This document shows positions 23,101 through 34,049 of a stretch of DNA of 64,000 nt, in pieces. The notes below the pieces were generated by a model, which saw nothing but the letters and a program-made list of their open reading frames with translations, was not told the origin of the DNA and searched no databases. The stretch is taken from assembly GCA_036365145.1 (NCBI GenBank), contig JAEOAD010000024.1, forward strand, positions 12,729,501 to 12,793,500, written 5' to 3'. The stretch's first letter is position 1; each line of letters opens with the position of its first letter. Origin of the DNA: Orientallactaga sibirica. Its lineage: Eukaryota > Chordata > Mammalia > Rodentia > Dipodidae. The translations under genes were made by a program, and so were the position numbers.

Positions 23101-24042
23101 TTTGTCATGCCTGTATCTTTAGGAGTGCCTTGGATTCTGGCAAATAATCCAGGTCCATTCATTCATTTCCATGTCTCAGTTCTGGATCAGCCATATCTCC
23201 AAGGAGACCAGTTCTTGTGCAAGAAGATACAGAAATAATGGTCAAGACACAAGAAGTGCTCATTATTTTTCACCCCTTTCAGAAAACACGGTTAGAAATG
23301 GCATGTAAATTATTTGTATAAAAATAAGTAGAATAAATATCTGTGTATATAGCACACATGCTTGTAACCATAGTCTTCATTGTAATGTTTCTCTAAGCTA
23401 TTTTTCTAAAAATAAAGTTAACTTTCATTACTCTCAATATATTTATTTTCTAATTCCTTCTGTGCAAGCAATATCCTGTACCTGCTGGTTCTATCTCTGA
23501 CCTTGGCCCATGTTCTTCTACTGTGCCTATAATCCCACTATTGCCTCCTTAGCTGACTACAATTGGGCATCATAGCCTCCTCATCACCTTCTGGAATGCC
23601 CTACTTTCTCCACTTTTAGCTCCGATGTTCCAAGGTACTTTAGACTATGTCCTTTTTTTATCCCTGTCTAGGCCTGTCAAGAAGAAATAAAAGAGAAAGA
23701 GGAAGAAGAGAGCAGGGGCCTAAAATTTTGAGCTAATGTTTATCTAGATATTTAAACATACCCAGTCTTATTTTGGTTTCTATACTATGCCACTTTCATT
23801 TAGTTTTTAGTATCAGAGCATGCTATTTCTCACCAGAGAATTGAGTCAATGTTCTATACTTTGAAAGAAGCAGCTTTAGTTGACATTTATGTGTAACCAT
23901 TGGAGTTTTCACATTTTAATCAAATGAATGCAAGTTGGAATCAATCTTAAGTCATTTCTTTCATATGGGGAAAGGAAATTCTAGCTTCCATTAACTTTCT
24001 AAGGCAGATACTGACAAATTAGAAATTAGTATCTAGGGTTTT
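23101..24042. other. No gene seen; possible L2 remnant
   Basis: Gene-free. The pyrimidine-rich stretch 23440-23660 (CTATCTCTGACCTTGGCC, TTCTGGAATGCCCTACTTTC) resembles an old L2 3' part but is too degraded to be sure. Confidence 0.4.
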
Positions 24043-24312
24043 GAGGCTTGTGGAGATAACTCAGTGAGTAAAGTACTTGTGTCACAAGCATGAGAACCTG
24101 AATTTGATATCTAGTGCCCTTACAGAATGTCAGGAGTAGTTTTACACACAGGCAATACCAGTACTAGGGTGAGTCAGAAGGATCCCTAGGTCTTGATGCT
24201 CAGCCAATCTAGGCTAATTGGTGAGATCTTGGCAACTGAGAGATCATCTCAAAGAACATGGATGATATCCTTGGGATGACAGTGGAGGTTTTCCTCTGTC
24301 CTCTATCTCCAT

Positions 24313-24352
<40 letters not shown>
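24043..24352 (+). mobile_element. B4-type SINE (ID/B1 composite) with (AC)n tail
   Basis: The ID-like head (GTGGAGATAACTCAGTGAG, GTACTTGTGTCACAAGCATG) is followed by a B1-derived part and the typical B4 strings GAAGGATCCCTAGG, CAGCCAATCTAGGCTAATTG and GTGAGATCTTGGCAACTGAG, then CCATGTACACAC running into about 18 AC units (24315-24351). Confidence 0.85.
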
Positions 24353-24353
<1 letters not shown>

Positions 24354-24479
24354 GTTCAGTTACACCTGCACACACATATGTGTGCTCACACACATAAATC
24401 AGCAAACACACATGCAAACATAAAAAGGGATCTAGGATTTTGCATTTCTCTGCCTCCCAGACCAATTGAATTATTTATT

Positions 24480-24628
24480 ATTATTATTTGATAAAGTTTC
24501 ATGTTGTTCATGTTGGCCTTGAACTCACTATGAAGCCAAGGCTGGCTTTAAATCTTGGCTTTTGAAAAATCTTTTGAAAACTGAGTGCTGAGATTATAAG
24601 TGTGTGCTACCATACCAAGCATGCTCAT
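24480..24628 (-). mobile_element. Old B1-like SINE, antisense
   Basis: GTTGGCCTTGAACTCACTAT, GAAGCCAAGGCTGGC and GAGTGCTGAGATTATAAGTG, then TGCTACCATACCAAGC: an inverted, diverged B1 with a small internal insertion. Confidence 0.7.
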
Positions 24629-26789
24629 CATATTTTCACTGTAAAATCCAGCAGTTAGGAGGAAAATACAAATAAATAGTTTTTTCAAGATTCTGTACAT
24701 CAATTAAACAAGGATATTCTTTGATTTCCATATCCCTTTTCACATTCTGCTTTACTAAAATAATGTTTTCCAATGTTAGAATTAAAGATAGAACTCACTG
24801 GTAAACTATATATAAAATTGATTTGCACATACAAACTTTGTTCTCAGGCCTTTTATTATATGATAAAAGGAAAGAGATGAGATTTTTGTGTTCCACTTAC
24901 TATTCTCTATGCAAGAATTATCATCCAAGTATTATCATTATTTCCTAAGATTTCTAAATAAGGTAATTAAAAGGTGGTAAATTCTAAGCATTACATGGAG
25001 TAACATAAGCCATATATTTCTTATATGTTAGTTATTTTACTCATGACTATGTCCAAAGACCTGAAAAGAAGCAGGTTAAAGAAGAAAGGGGTATTTCCAT
25101 TTCCAGCTTCAGTGGGTAGAGTCTGTCATGGAGAGCAAGACACGACAGCAGGAGCAAGAAGTTGGCTGATCATATTTTTTTTCACAATCAGGAAGAAAAA
25201 GTGACCAGGAAGATGTAACAAGACTATCAAATGCCTTCCCCTAGTGATACCATTTCCAAAATGGATCCCACTCCTAAAGACTCCACAACCTTTCCAAATA
25301 GCACCACTGGGTGGGGACCAAATGTCCAAACACATGAGCCTAAGAGAAACATTTTACATTAAAAGCATAACATTGCATCCCTGGCCCCCATAGAGTTGTG
25401 GTCATACTATTACACAAAATACATTTATTCCAAATTCAAAGGCCTCCACAGTCTTTACCAGGCCCAACACTGCTCAAAAGTCCAAAGTCTCTTCTAAGAC
25501 ATAAGACATGCTCTTAACAATGAGCCCCTATAAAATCAAAACACAAATTATATACTTCTAGTATGCATCAGTCAACATTCCCCAAACAAAAGGTAATAAA
25601 CAAACAATGATTGGACCAAGAAAGTCTGAAATCCAGCAGGGCAAGCTTCCAATCATGCAGCTCCAATCATGCCCTCTGGGATTCAGGATGGAATTGAATC
25701 AGCGGGGTTCCAAAGGCTTGGGTAGCACCACTCCTCATGATCTGCTGCCTGTACCACTCATAGCCTCTTTCTTGGGACACCTCCACTTCAAACCTGAAGT
25801 TTTCCTCAGTATATATCCTATGGTTCTGGCATCTCCCATATCCTGGGATGCCCATTTCAATTTACAAGTCACCTTCTTAACTTCATGCAGCCGTTTCTAA
25901 TGTCTGCTTTGCAGGGACTCTGACCCTATTACACAATTTGCAGCTACCTAGTACTAAGGTGTGAGACTCCATGACCTCCTTAATTTTGTATCTTTAATGA
26001 TCCTAAAACCCTTATCATATGAATGATGCTACAAACTTCAGATTGGTCCTCTTCAACCACATTTGAGGTGAGCTCTGTATGCCAAAACAGTTGTTTTCAA
26101 GCAGTCACAGGTTCTTTCCTTAAACATTGATTGGCATTCTCACCTGTTGAGTCCCTTCAGTGGGAGGGATCTTGCCTTCAGGGCATCTTTCCCATTGTCC
26201 CAGTGGAGAGCATTAGGCTTCTCTTCAACAATTACAACTGTTTTCTCAGCATCTGTTGATGGGAAACTCATCCCTTTCCTTGCCAACTTGCGCATTTTTT
26301 CATGACTTTCTGCAGGACATGTTGCTCTCACTGTGGATCTAGATAATTGTAGTCACTAGTAGACCTGCCACACACTGAATGCTCTCATGTCTTGAAATTT
26401 CCTTCATCAAATCAATGACTTAATTTCCTTAACATTCAACCTTATTCAAGTTCTCAGGAGACATGGACAGAATGAAATCAGACTCATTGGCCAAAGTATA
26501 AAATGGACTGCCTCTAGCCAAGTTAGTGGTAGAATCCTTGATTATCCTGAAATCCCATGAGTTGACCTTCCACTCTCTATGGTTTTTCTCAGTATTATGG
26601 TCTTCCACACACCCACCAGAATAGCTCCTTAGGCTCTGTTTATAGCATTTTAAGGCTTTTCTAGCCCAAATGACCAAATTCTTCAACATTCTACAAACCA
26701 GTCCCCAGAAGCCTACAAACCATATAATTAAGTTTATCACAGCAACAGTTCCACTCCCAGTAGAAATTTTGTTTTGTTTTCTTTTGTAT

Positions 26790-27167
26790 ATTGAGGTAGC
26801 CCAGGCTGACCTGGAATTCACTATGTAGTCTCAGGGTGGCCTTGAACTCGTGGCAATCTTCCTACCTCTGCCTCCCAAGTACTGGGATTAAAAGTGTGCA
26901 TCATGGGCTGGAAAGATGGCTTAGCAGTTAAGGTGTTTGCCTGCAAAGCCTAAAGACCCTATTTGATTCTCCAGGTCCCACTTAAGGCAGATGCACATGT
27001 TGCACATGCCTCTGGAGCTCATTTTCAGTGGCTAGAGACCCTGGCATGCCCATTCTTTCTCTCTCTCTTCCTCCTCCTCCTCCTCCTCCTGCTTTTTCTG
27101 TCTCTAATGAATAAATAAATAAAAATAAAATCTTTTAAAAAAGTGTGCACCACCACTCCTGGCACAA
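26790..27167 (-). mobile_element. B1 SINE, antisense, split by a DIP SINE
   Basis: Inverted B1 text runs from TTGAGGTAGCCCAGGCTGAC to ATTAAAAGTGTGCATCA (26903), stops, and resumes at 27139 with AAAAGTGTGCACCACCACTC and CTGGCACA. The gap is filled exactly by a plus-strand DIP element. Confidence 0.88.
26904..27138 (+). mobile_element. DIP-like SINE inserted in a B1
   Basis: A full copy: TGGGCTGGAAAGATGGCTTA head, promoter-box-like segments, GCAGATGCACATGTTGCACA body, TC and CCT repeats, and a tail with AATAAA units followed by TCTTTT (a Pol III terminator-like run). It duplicated its B1 target: AAAAGTGTGCATCA (26890-26903) and AAAAGTGTGCACCA (27139-27152), one mismatch. Confidence 0.92.
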
Positions 27168-27658
27168 TTTTTGTATTAGTTATTTTACTCCATTGTTATG
27201 AACAAATACCTGGCAAGGAATAGCTGGAGCAAATAATCTCACTCTGTCTTCTATGGAGTTTGACTTTGCTTTCTTTGTCCACACACCACAAAAGATTCAC
27301 ACATAACAAGCATTAAAGGAGTAAGAAAAACTGAAATCAAACCAGGAAAGTACATAAATCATGAGGAAAAAAATAGCCCTATGACTAAAGATAAGATTAG
27401 AGAAAACATTCCCATACTCTACAAAAGCTGATTCCATGATAAATCCTTTGTTAAATAGGCTTTATCACTTAGGTAATAATTTAAAATATTAAATTTTTCA
27501 AAATTACTCATTAAAGGAATAGCATAATAACAGATCCAAAGCATTTAAAGTGCATTTGCCCCCACACAAGTACACAAGTAAAGCCTGGTTTCAGTCACTA
27601 ATTAGAATACTATGATAATAGCACCAAGCATTCATTTAAAAGTCTAAACATTTTTACT

Positions 27659-27869
27659 TTTCTTTTTTAAAAAAATATTTATCTATTTGAGAAATAAATA
27701 AGGAGGGGGGGGGAGAGAGAATGGGCACACCAGGGCCTCTAGTCATTACAAACAAACTCCAGATGAATGTGCCACCTTGTGAATCTGGCTTACATGGGTC
27801 CTAAGGAATTGAACCTGGGTCCTTTGGCATTGCAGGCAAATGCTTTAACCACTGTCAGTTCTCTAACTC
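27659..27869 (-). mobile_element. DIP-like SINE, antisense
   Basis: GAATGGGCACACCAGGGCC, CAAACTCCAGATGAATGTGC, CATCTGGC-like and GAATTGAACCTGGGTCC follow the inverted consensus; the head is degraded. Flanking near-duplications are CTAAACATTTTTACT (27644-27658) and CTAAACTTTTTTATT (27870-27884). It contains a G-rich run in the GA part. Confidence 0.85.
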
Positions 27870-28033
27870 CTAAACTTTTTTATTTATGTATATTCAGTTA
27901 AAGAACAATTCATTTTTTAATTCCTTACAAAAGTGTAATTTTATAAAAGATAAGAAAATATCAGGGGCAGTGAATCAAAGCTGAGTAATATTAGGTTAAT
28001 TATTTTACTTAAAAAAATTAAATGTTGAATAAT

Positions 28034-28100
28034 GGGCCTGTAGCTCAGTAGTATAGCACTTGTTTATTAGTATGCATTGAGTTTAACCCCAGAACTGATG
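28034..28100 (+). mobile_element. ID-type SINE (tRNA-Ala derived)
   Basis: GGGCCTGTAGCTCAGTAGTA followed by TAGCACTTGTTTATTAGTAT and GTTTAACCCCAGAACTG is a short ID element. The A box is intact (TAGCTCAGTAGTA) and the B box is mutated (GAGTTTAACCC). It is a retroposon, not a tRNA gene: no cloverleaf closure. Confidence 0.75.
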
Positions 28101-28429
28101 AATGAAGCAGCAGCTGAAAGAACAAATTTTATATGATTTACCTGATAAAGAAGCAGATTTGTGGAGTCAGAAAGAATAGAGGTTAAAAATGACTGAGTAA
28201 AGGAAATATGAGGAATCATTGTCTAATAGATGCAGTCTTTTCTTTGGGAAGGATGGAAATTTTCCAGTGTCCCAATTTCCAAAAGTAGAAATCATTTTTT
28301 AGCATTATGGTTTTCCTTAATGCTACTGAGTTATGCACTGAAACATGGTTAAATAGTAAATCTTATGTATATTGTACAACAATAAAATATCATTGAAATG
28401 ACATGTTTTCTCTCTGATATGTAATATAG

Positions 28430-28620
28430 CATTTAACACATGCATACACAGTTCACAGGAAAGCAAAGGGGAGACTATTTGGGCCAAGGTAGGGGACAGG
28501 GAAGAGGAAGGAAGGACAAGGGAGGACAATGGGGTGAACATGGGCAAAGCATAATAATGTATATTTATGAAAATTTCATAGTTAAATGATAATAAAAATA
28601 CTCTTATGGAGCACAAAATT
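28430..28620 (+). mobile_element. Probable L1 3'-end fragment
   Basis: A purine-rich stretch (GGGACAGGGAAGAGG, GGAAGGACAAGGGAGGAC, AATGGGGTGAACATGGG) runs into TATTTATGAAAATTTCATAG and an ATAATAAAAATA tail. This is the composition and order of a rodent L1 3' terminus. The body is missing. Confidence 0.4.
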
Positions 28621-28704
28621 TGCTTCACAAATTCAATTGTAAATGCATTCATGTTTCCAATACAGTTGTTTGCCTTTATGTTAAGTACAAATAAACAGAA
28701 AGCT

Positions 28705-28817
28705 GATGAAATATAACTCTGTCTAAGCATTTCTATGACCAAGTCCTCAATTTGCATTAAAGCAAACTCAATCTCCATTTTCTGCTTCAGATTCTTCAAC
28801 ATCTCTTCAAGACTCAT
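28705..28817 (-). other. Protein-like open stretch of unknown origin
   Basis: On the minus strand, from an ATG at 28817, about 37 codons read as a charged, heptad-like segment beginning MSLEEMLKNLKQKMEIEF. The open frame continues to 28323 but after about 28700 it runs through a probable L1 3' end and becomes hydrophobic and unlike a protein. I do not recognise a family. It may be a fragment of a processed pseudogene or chance. Confidence 0.15.
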
Positions 28818-29667
28818 ACCGATTATGGCAAACCAGTGTGAAAATATTTTTAATCTCTCCTACTTTTCCAAAACATAATACAAGAAGCCTATCAGAGTTC
28901 ACAACATTGTGCCCCCTTTTTGTATTGAGATATTTTATTTATCATACTATAGGCACCTCCTCAGTGACAGATGATTGCAGTTTTCCTCATTTAGACCAAG
29001 ATTCTCAACTTTCTTGCCAGGAAGTGATTATTTTCCACTAACTCAAGTTGTTGGTTTATTAGGATGAGCTATTATTATCCTTATTTCTAAAAATTTCTTA
29101 ATATTACTCTTGGTTTATCCTGTACAAATGAGACACAATTGGCTAGAGGAAAGAGCTGTGTATCTTTAATCACTCAATATTCACACAAAGGTGAAATCAG
29201 ACACTTATTTATACATACTTCTCATACAAAATCTATGTTAATTTCTTACTTGATTCATAGGATTTTCAATATAGATTCATGAGAATAGTATACTTGATAA
29301 ATGGGAAGGGACAGCAAACCTAAAAAAATTAAAAACAATTTCAACCATTGAGAATATTTTTCATTTGAAACATTCTATGCTAATTTAGTTTGTATTTCTT
29401 TATAGTCTCTCTATTCCTCATTTCTAAATTATTCACTATCCACGTAAACATGAAAGTCATTTTCTGAGTGGCTTTGGTTAGTTTATGTCACATCATTTCC
29501 AGTGTTGTTAATGATATTTCTCTGAAATTCTTTCAGTTCTGTCCCATGGCCTCAAAATGCCCACAGTATCCCATTGAATCTGCCTCATTTTCTCAGTCCT
29601 TCCAAAGAGGGACCTGGGGAAACGATGGATGCAATGTTCAGGTTTACTGAGAAGACAAAGTACTAAG

Positions 29668-29693
29668 ATTTTAAAATTTTTATTTTTTATTTA

Positions 29694-29748
<55 letters not shown>

Positions 29749-29919
29749 TGTATGTGTGTGTATGTGTGTGCCTGTGTGTGCATGCCTACCAGGATCTCTG
29801 GCTTCTGCAACTAAACTCCAGCAAGTTTTGCATCCAGTTTTATTGGACATTGAAAATTGAACCCAGGTCATTGTGTTTTGCAAGCAAGGACCTTTCACTT
29901 CTGAGTTGTCTCTCCAGTC
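29668..29919 (-). mobile_element. DIP-like SINE, antisense, with expanded (TG)n
   Basis: Inverted consensus pieces (CCAGGATCTCTGGC, CAACTAAACTCCAGCAAG, ATTGAACCCAGGTC, TTGTCTCTCCAGTC) are preceded by TTTATTTTTTATTTATAG. The usual GA stretch has been replaced by a GT microsatellite. Confidence 0.75.
29696..29784 (+). repeat. (GT)n microsatellite with TATG variants
   Basis: About 22 GT units, then TATGTGTGTG units, inside a DIP SINE; nearly 90 bases of alternating purine-pyrimidine. Confidence 0.95.
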
Positions 29920-30299
29920 TGTCACTAATATTTTCAAAATACCTTTCACAGCATTGTCTGGTGGTGCCAGTTCATTGAATTCTAACAGTATGTAGAACTC
30001 AGTGTTGAGATTCTTCATAAACTCTAAGATGAAGGAATTTATTTAGGACCATGTATTTATTAAATAGAACCTCACTATTGCTTCATTTTTTTTTTTAGGA
30101 AGCTAATTTTAAGTATGAAGTGACCAAAATACAGAAACAGATTCTACATGTATTACTATAAACTAAATGAAGAATAAACATTTACATTATCTTACTCTGA
30201 TAATCTGTTATGTAACCCATGATGCCCACCTAAAATACAATTTATAAGGTGAAAGAATGTCAAATATTTAATATCTAAGTCTCCATACCTATTAAAACC

Positions 30300-30460
30300 A
30301 TCATAATGATACTTAGCATTGACCCAATATCTTTCATCCAAGGATCTCAAAGTCCCTTCTAAACATTAATTAATTCTCCCAACACTTCGACCAGATAGGT
30401 AACTATCATCATTCATTTCCCAGATAGGGAAACAGACATTGAGGCTGTGACTACCCCCAG
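30300..30460 (-). mobile_element. Ancient MIR-like SINE, antisense
   Basis: CTTTCATCCAAGGATCTCAA, AACATTAATTAATTCTCCC, CAGATAGGTAACTATCATC and CCAGATAGGGAAACAGACAT keep the consensus order of an inverted mammalian-wide SINE. Confidence 0.65.
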
Positions 30461-32636
30461 GGCTACTTTTTACAGCTGTGGTAGCTCTGAGGGTGAGATC
30501 TCACTGAGCAAAGTTCCCATCCTGTACATGGCTTGTTCATCACTTGACATTCACTCAAAGTATTTCAGTTTACAGATAACTGTCTTAAAATTGGCAATGA
30601 GCTGTAAAATAATTTTAAGAACATATGAAATTACCCAAAGAAACTAATAAAAATAGGGCCATAAGAATAGGATAGCACGTGAGCATCTCCCTGACATTCA
30701 TTTTTAAAGCGTTGTTCCCAGTGTCACAACAAATAAGACTAAAGTCTATAATCAGTTTTTACATGCCATGCCTCTTCTCTAAGTTTTCATAATTATTCCA
30801 CATCACTGTTTGTCCTTTTTTGGTATAACTTGTTGTATTCTCTGTGGTGTTTAACTGTCTGGCTGATTCAATTTCTTTTAAAAGTGGATCTATTAAATAA
30901 AAATCGAGAATGTCTATATTCTGTCTTCTTATCCTTATGAGTAAGAAAACTTTAAACACAGACAAACTTACACAGAAATATAAAAGGAATGACCTTATGC
31001 TTTTGAGATGAAGTTTTCACTTTGCATTTTCTCTGTCTTGACAGTAGAGCTTCCACTTAATTCTACCCCTGTTCCAGTGCTTTCTTCTCTTTTCTGATTG
31101 CTGGGAGTAAGTTTTCACTTTAGGTATAAATAATCATTGTGGATAAATGTCCAGTGCAGATATGATATTGTTCATGACTCTCACACAAACACAAAAATTC
31201 ACACATACATGTAATCAGTATGAGATAGAAAGTAGGGGAGTCAGATAATTATGTCCCAGACAAAACTTATACTATTAGAAGGGTACAGACAGTGTCATGG
31301 ATATTCAAATCCTGTAAACCAATTCAGAACTAGTTATGTTAATGGCATATTAATGCTAATTATAGTCTGAGATCTGCTAATGTTAAGTTAGAATCTAATT
31401 AATGGATACTATGAAGCTTGATTCCAGAGCATATACTTAGCCGGGTCGTGGAATCTGGTCGACCTGTCAGATAAAAGTGAGTTATGTTTATTGTTCTATC
31501 CTTTGCTCTGTGAGATTCAAAGTCTGTTCAGTAAAAGTCCATTTTATTTAAAGCAGATGAATCTTATAAAATTTTATTACATTATTAATTCTCTTAATTT
31601 CCCCCTATTAAAATAGATTTTCCCTTTTAGCTGTTTTTCTGTTTTTTTTTTTCATACTTTTAAAATTCTTTTACCCACTTTCATGCCGTCATGTTTTCTA
31701 AACATCATGCATCTGAAATATTTTTATTACTCTGTATTGAGATATCATGTTGTTTTTCTAAACCCCAATAATATTGTCTATTCAGAATGGTGTTCAAAAT
31801 TAATCACTCATGTAGCTCTCGTTTTAAGAAGTAACATGGTTGTAGGCCATAACTGCCAGTTTTTCAACTGAGAATTTCGATTTACATAAAGGTAACAGTA
31901 ATTTTCACCTTGCATCTTCACTTTGTGGACTTCCTGTTTCCCATAATTCCTTCTATCATTCCAGGTTGTATGACAAAGAATTGGAAAACTACATATGCAA
32001 GTCACTGATAGATAAAATCGCTGGAAGATGACAAGAAAACTAGCAACAATTTCAATAACTTTGACCATCTCAGACACAGAGTGGTGGTGGTGGCATGCAT
32101 GTTGATGAACTATTCTTCTAAAAGCAAAATCATTTCTCAGTGCACAGGCCTTTCATTGCCTGTGATCTACTGCAAAAGACCTACTGTATTTCACACGCTT
32201 CCTATTGATTCAAGTTGCCTCTTTCCAACACTTACCATTAAATAGTGTTTCACACATATGTCGCCTTCAACTAACCCCTGAGTCATCCAGAGCAAGTTCA
32301 GCTCACTCCCTCCCTCACCCTGCACCCCAGGTTAGCAACAGGGCCAGACATGCAGGCGGAGGGACCTCAGGCAATCTTTTTAGCCTCCCACAAAATAATT
32401 ATTGAGTAATCACTCAGGGAGAGGATTAAGTTGTTGCAGGTTAAAAGGAACAAGAAAGGGTGGGAAGGGAATAATTGGGTTCTGTTGAAAGCTTTCCTGA
32501 AATGATAATTCAAATATGTCTTTTGGTGGTAGAGGTTATACTCCAAGAAGAAAAACATCAAGAGTTAAAATATTCATATTTAAAAGAAAGTTATGGCATA
32601 GTTGACATGATATTACATAATTTGGATGGCAGCAGT
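30461..32636. other. No gene seen
   Basis: About 2.2 kb without a supported gene or recent SINE. A GGTGGTGGTGG-type micro-repeat is at about 32080. The short CpG-bearing stretch near 31440-31470 (CCGGGTCGTGG, GTCGACC) stands out from the AT-rich surroundings but matches nothing I know. Confidence 0.5.
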
Positions 32637-32648
32637 GACAAACTACTT

Positions 32649-32808
32649 TTTTTTTTTTTTTTTTGGTTTTGTGAGGTAGGGTCTCACTCTGGTCCAGGCT
32701 GACCTGGAATTAACTATGTAGTCTCAGGGTGGCCTTGAACTCTCAGCGATTCTCCTACCTCTGTCTCCCGAGTGCTGGGATTAAAGGCGTGCGCCACCAC
32801 GCCCGGCT
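32649..32808 (-). mobile_element. B1 SINE, antisense, well preserved
   Basis: A T run, then GAGGTAGGGTCTCACTCTGG, CAGGCTGACCTGGAATTAAC, GCTGGGATTAAAGGCGTGCG and CCACCACGCCCGGC. It keeps several CpGs, so it is fairly young. Target duplication: ACAAACTACTTTTTT (from 32638) and ACAAACTATTTTTTT (from 32809). Confidence 0.93.
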
Positions 32809-33339
32809 ACAAACTATTTTTTTAAAATCAAAAGTTGGGGGGAAAAGACCTATAGGTAATGATGAAGAAGTATGCAATACATTTCTCTCATTTATATCAC
32901 TGAGGAATATATCAATGTATGTTTCAAAGTGATGTAAATATACATAAATTTTGGTACTGTGAACGTTTGAAAGGGGACTAAGAATTCCAGGTAAGAAACA
33001 GAGACAGAGCTAGAATTGGAAAGCAAGAGAATGGTAGTGTGCAAATGGAAACAGAAGAATCAGGGACATCTTAAGGAAAAATGTCCACCTTATGGAAAAA
33101 TATCCACCTTAAGGAAAAATGTCTTCTGAACAGTAATACCAGCACCCTTCAGATTCCTTTGTAAGTACCTCTGCCAGGATCAAAGAGCCACAGCTTCTGT
33201 GAGCCTAGTCCTGCCCAACAACTAGGGCCAAATTCAGTTTCAATGTGCCTCAAGATCAGTCTCTCCATGAGACGCTCATGTCTTCTTTATGTACTTCTGG
33301 TAACTGACGTGGCCTAATTTTTCTAGTCTTGTTAGACAA

Positions 33340-33545
33340 AGTGGTGAGGTATCTCAGTTGGAAGAATGCTTAGCTAACCTACGTGAAGCCCTGGGTTCAA
33401 TACCAAGCAATCCAGAAAAGCAGGGTTCACATCTATTATCCCAGCACTCAGAAGTTGTAGGCAGCAGACCCAGAAGTTCAAAGGCATCTTTGGCAGTACA
33501 GGTAATTCAAAGCCAGTCTGAGACCCTGTCTCAAAAAAAAATTAC
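33340..33545 (+). mobile_element. B4-type SINE (ID head plus B1 part)
   Basis: The ID-like head (GGTGAGGTATCTCAGTTGG, AGCCCTGGGTTCAATACC) is followed by B1-like TATTATCCCAGCACTCAG and CAGTCTGAGACCCTGTCTC and an A9 tail. Confidence 0.75.
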
Positions 33546-33635
33546 AATATTAAATTTGTCTATGTAGTCCATGTGAGGAAATGAATAAAGATATTAAATC
33601 TGCTTCCTATACGATTTTAAGACAGCTCTTGACAA

Positions 33636-33796
33636 TTTTTTTTTTTTTTTTTGAGGTAGGGTCTCACTCTAGCCCAGGCTGACCTGGAATTCATTCTGTA
33701 TTCTCAGGATGGCCTCAAACTCATGGCGATCCTCCTACCTCTGCCTCCCGAGTGCTGGGATTAAAGGGGTGCGCCACCATGCCCCCAAGCCTGGCT
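33636..33796 (-). mobile_element. B1 SINE, antisense
   Basis: A T run, GAGGTAGGGTCTCACTCTAG, CCTGCCTCCCGAGTGC-type text and GGATTAAAGGGGTGCGCC, then CACCATGCCCCCAAGCCTGG, which carries a small insertion near the inverted 5' end. Confidence 0.92.
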
Positions 33797-34049
33797 TAAC
33801 AAATATTTTGATAGAACAAGTTATACATAACTATTATAATTCTATTCAAGAATTAACCTCCTAGAATAAAACAATATATTTTATTTATTCATTTATATAA
33901 TTAGGATTTACAACTAATGCTCAGTCCTCCTAATTAAATAAAACTCTATATGTATTACCTATAGTCTATGAGAAAGCCTGGTAAAAATCATGTACTAAAT
34001 ACAATTTTTAAATTAGTGAATCATAGAAAGACAAATGCTACATTTCACC

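Larger units (their letters stand above)
25026..27260 (-). mobile_element. Broken ERVL-MaLR provirus remnant (3' LTR, internal region, 5' LTR fragment)
   Basis: At 25026 an LTR-like unit starts TGTTAGTTATTTTACTC and ends about 25372 at GCATAACA; on the minus strand it reads GGCTCATGTGTTTGGACATT and GTGGTGCTATTTGGAAAGG, like rodent MaLR LTRs. The noncoding internal part, about 25373-26789, contains strings typical of inverted MaLR internal sequence (GTCCAAAGTCTCTTCTAAGA, CCCTATAAAATCAAAACAC, ATCCAGCAGGGCAAGC). A second LTR start, TGTATTAGTTATTTTACTCC, lies at 27172. A B1 with a DIP SINE inside it sits between the internal part and this second LTR. MaLRs have no env; no intact retroviral frame is seen. 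The right end is approximate. Confidence 0.65.

Noticed and set aside
24315..24351. Regularly spaced CACACA tracts as possible CRISPR repeats
   Set aside because: They are dinucleotide microsatellites without spacers, in a vertebrate genome.
26429..26821. 130-codon minus-strand frame
   Set aside because: It lies in noncoding MaLR-type internal sequence and runs into an inverted B1.
28034..28100. ID element head as a functional tRNA-Ala gene
   Set aside because: The B box is mutated and the 3' part does not pair with the 5' part; it matches the ID SINE.
28323..28704. Remainder of a 164-codon minus-strand frame
   Set aside because: This part crosses a probable L1 3' end and reads as hydrophobic low-complexity text; only the first 37 codons were kept as a weak candidate.
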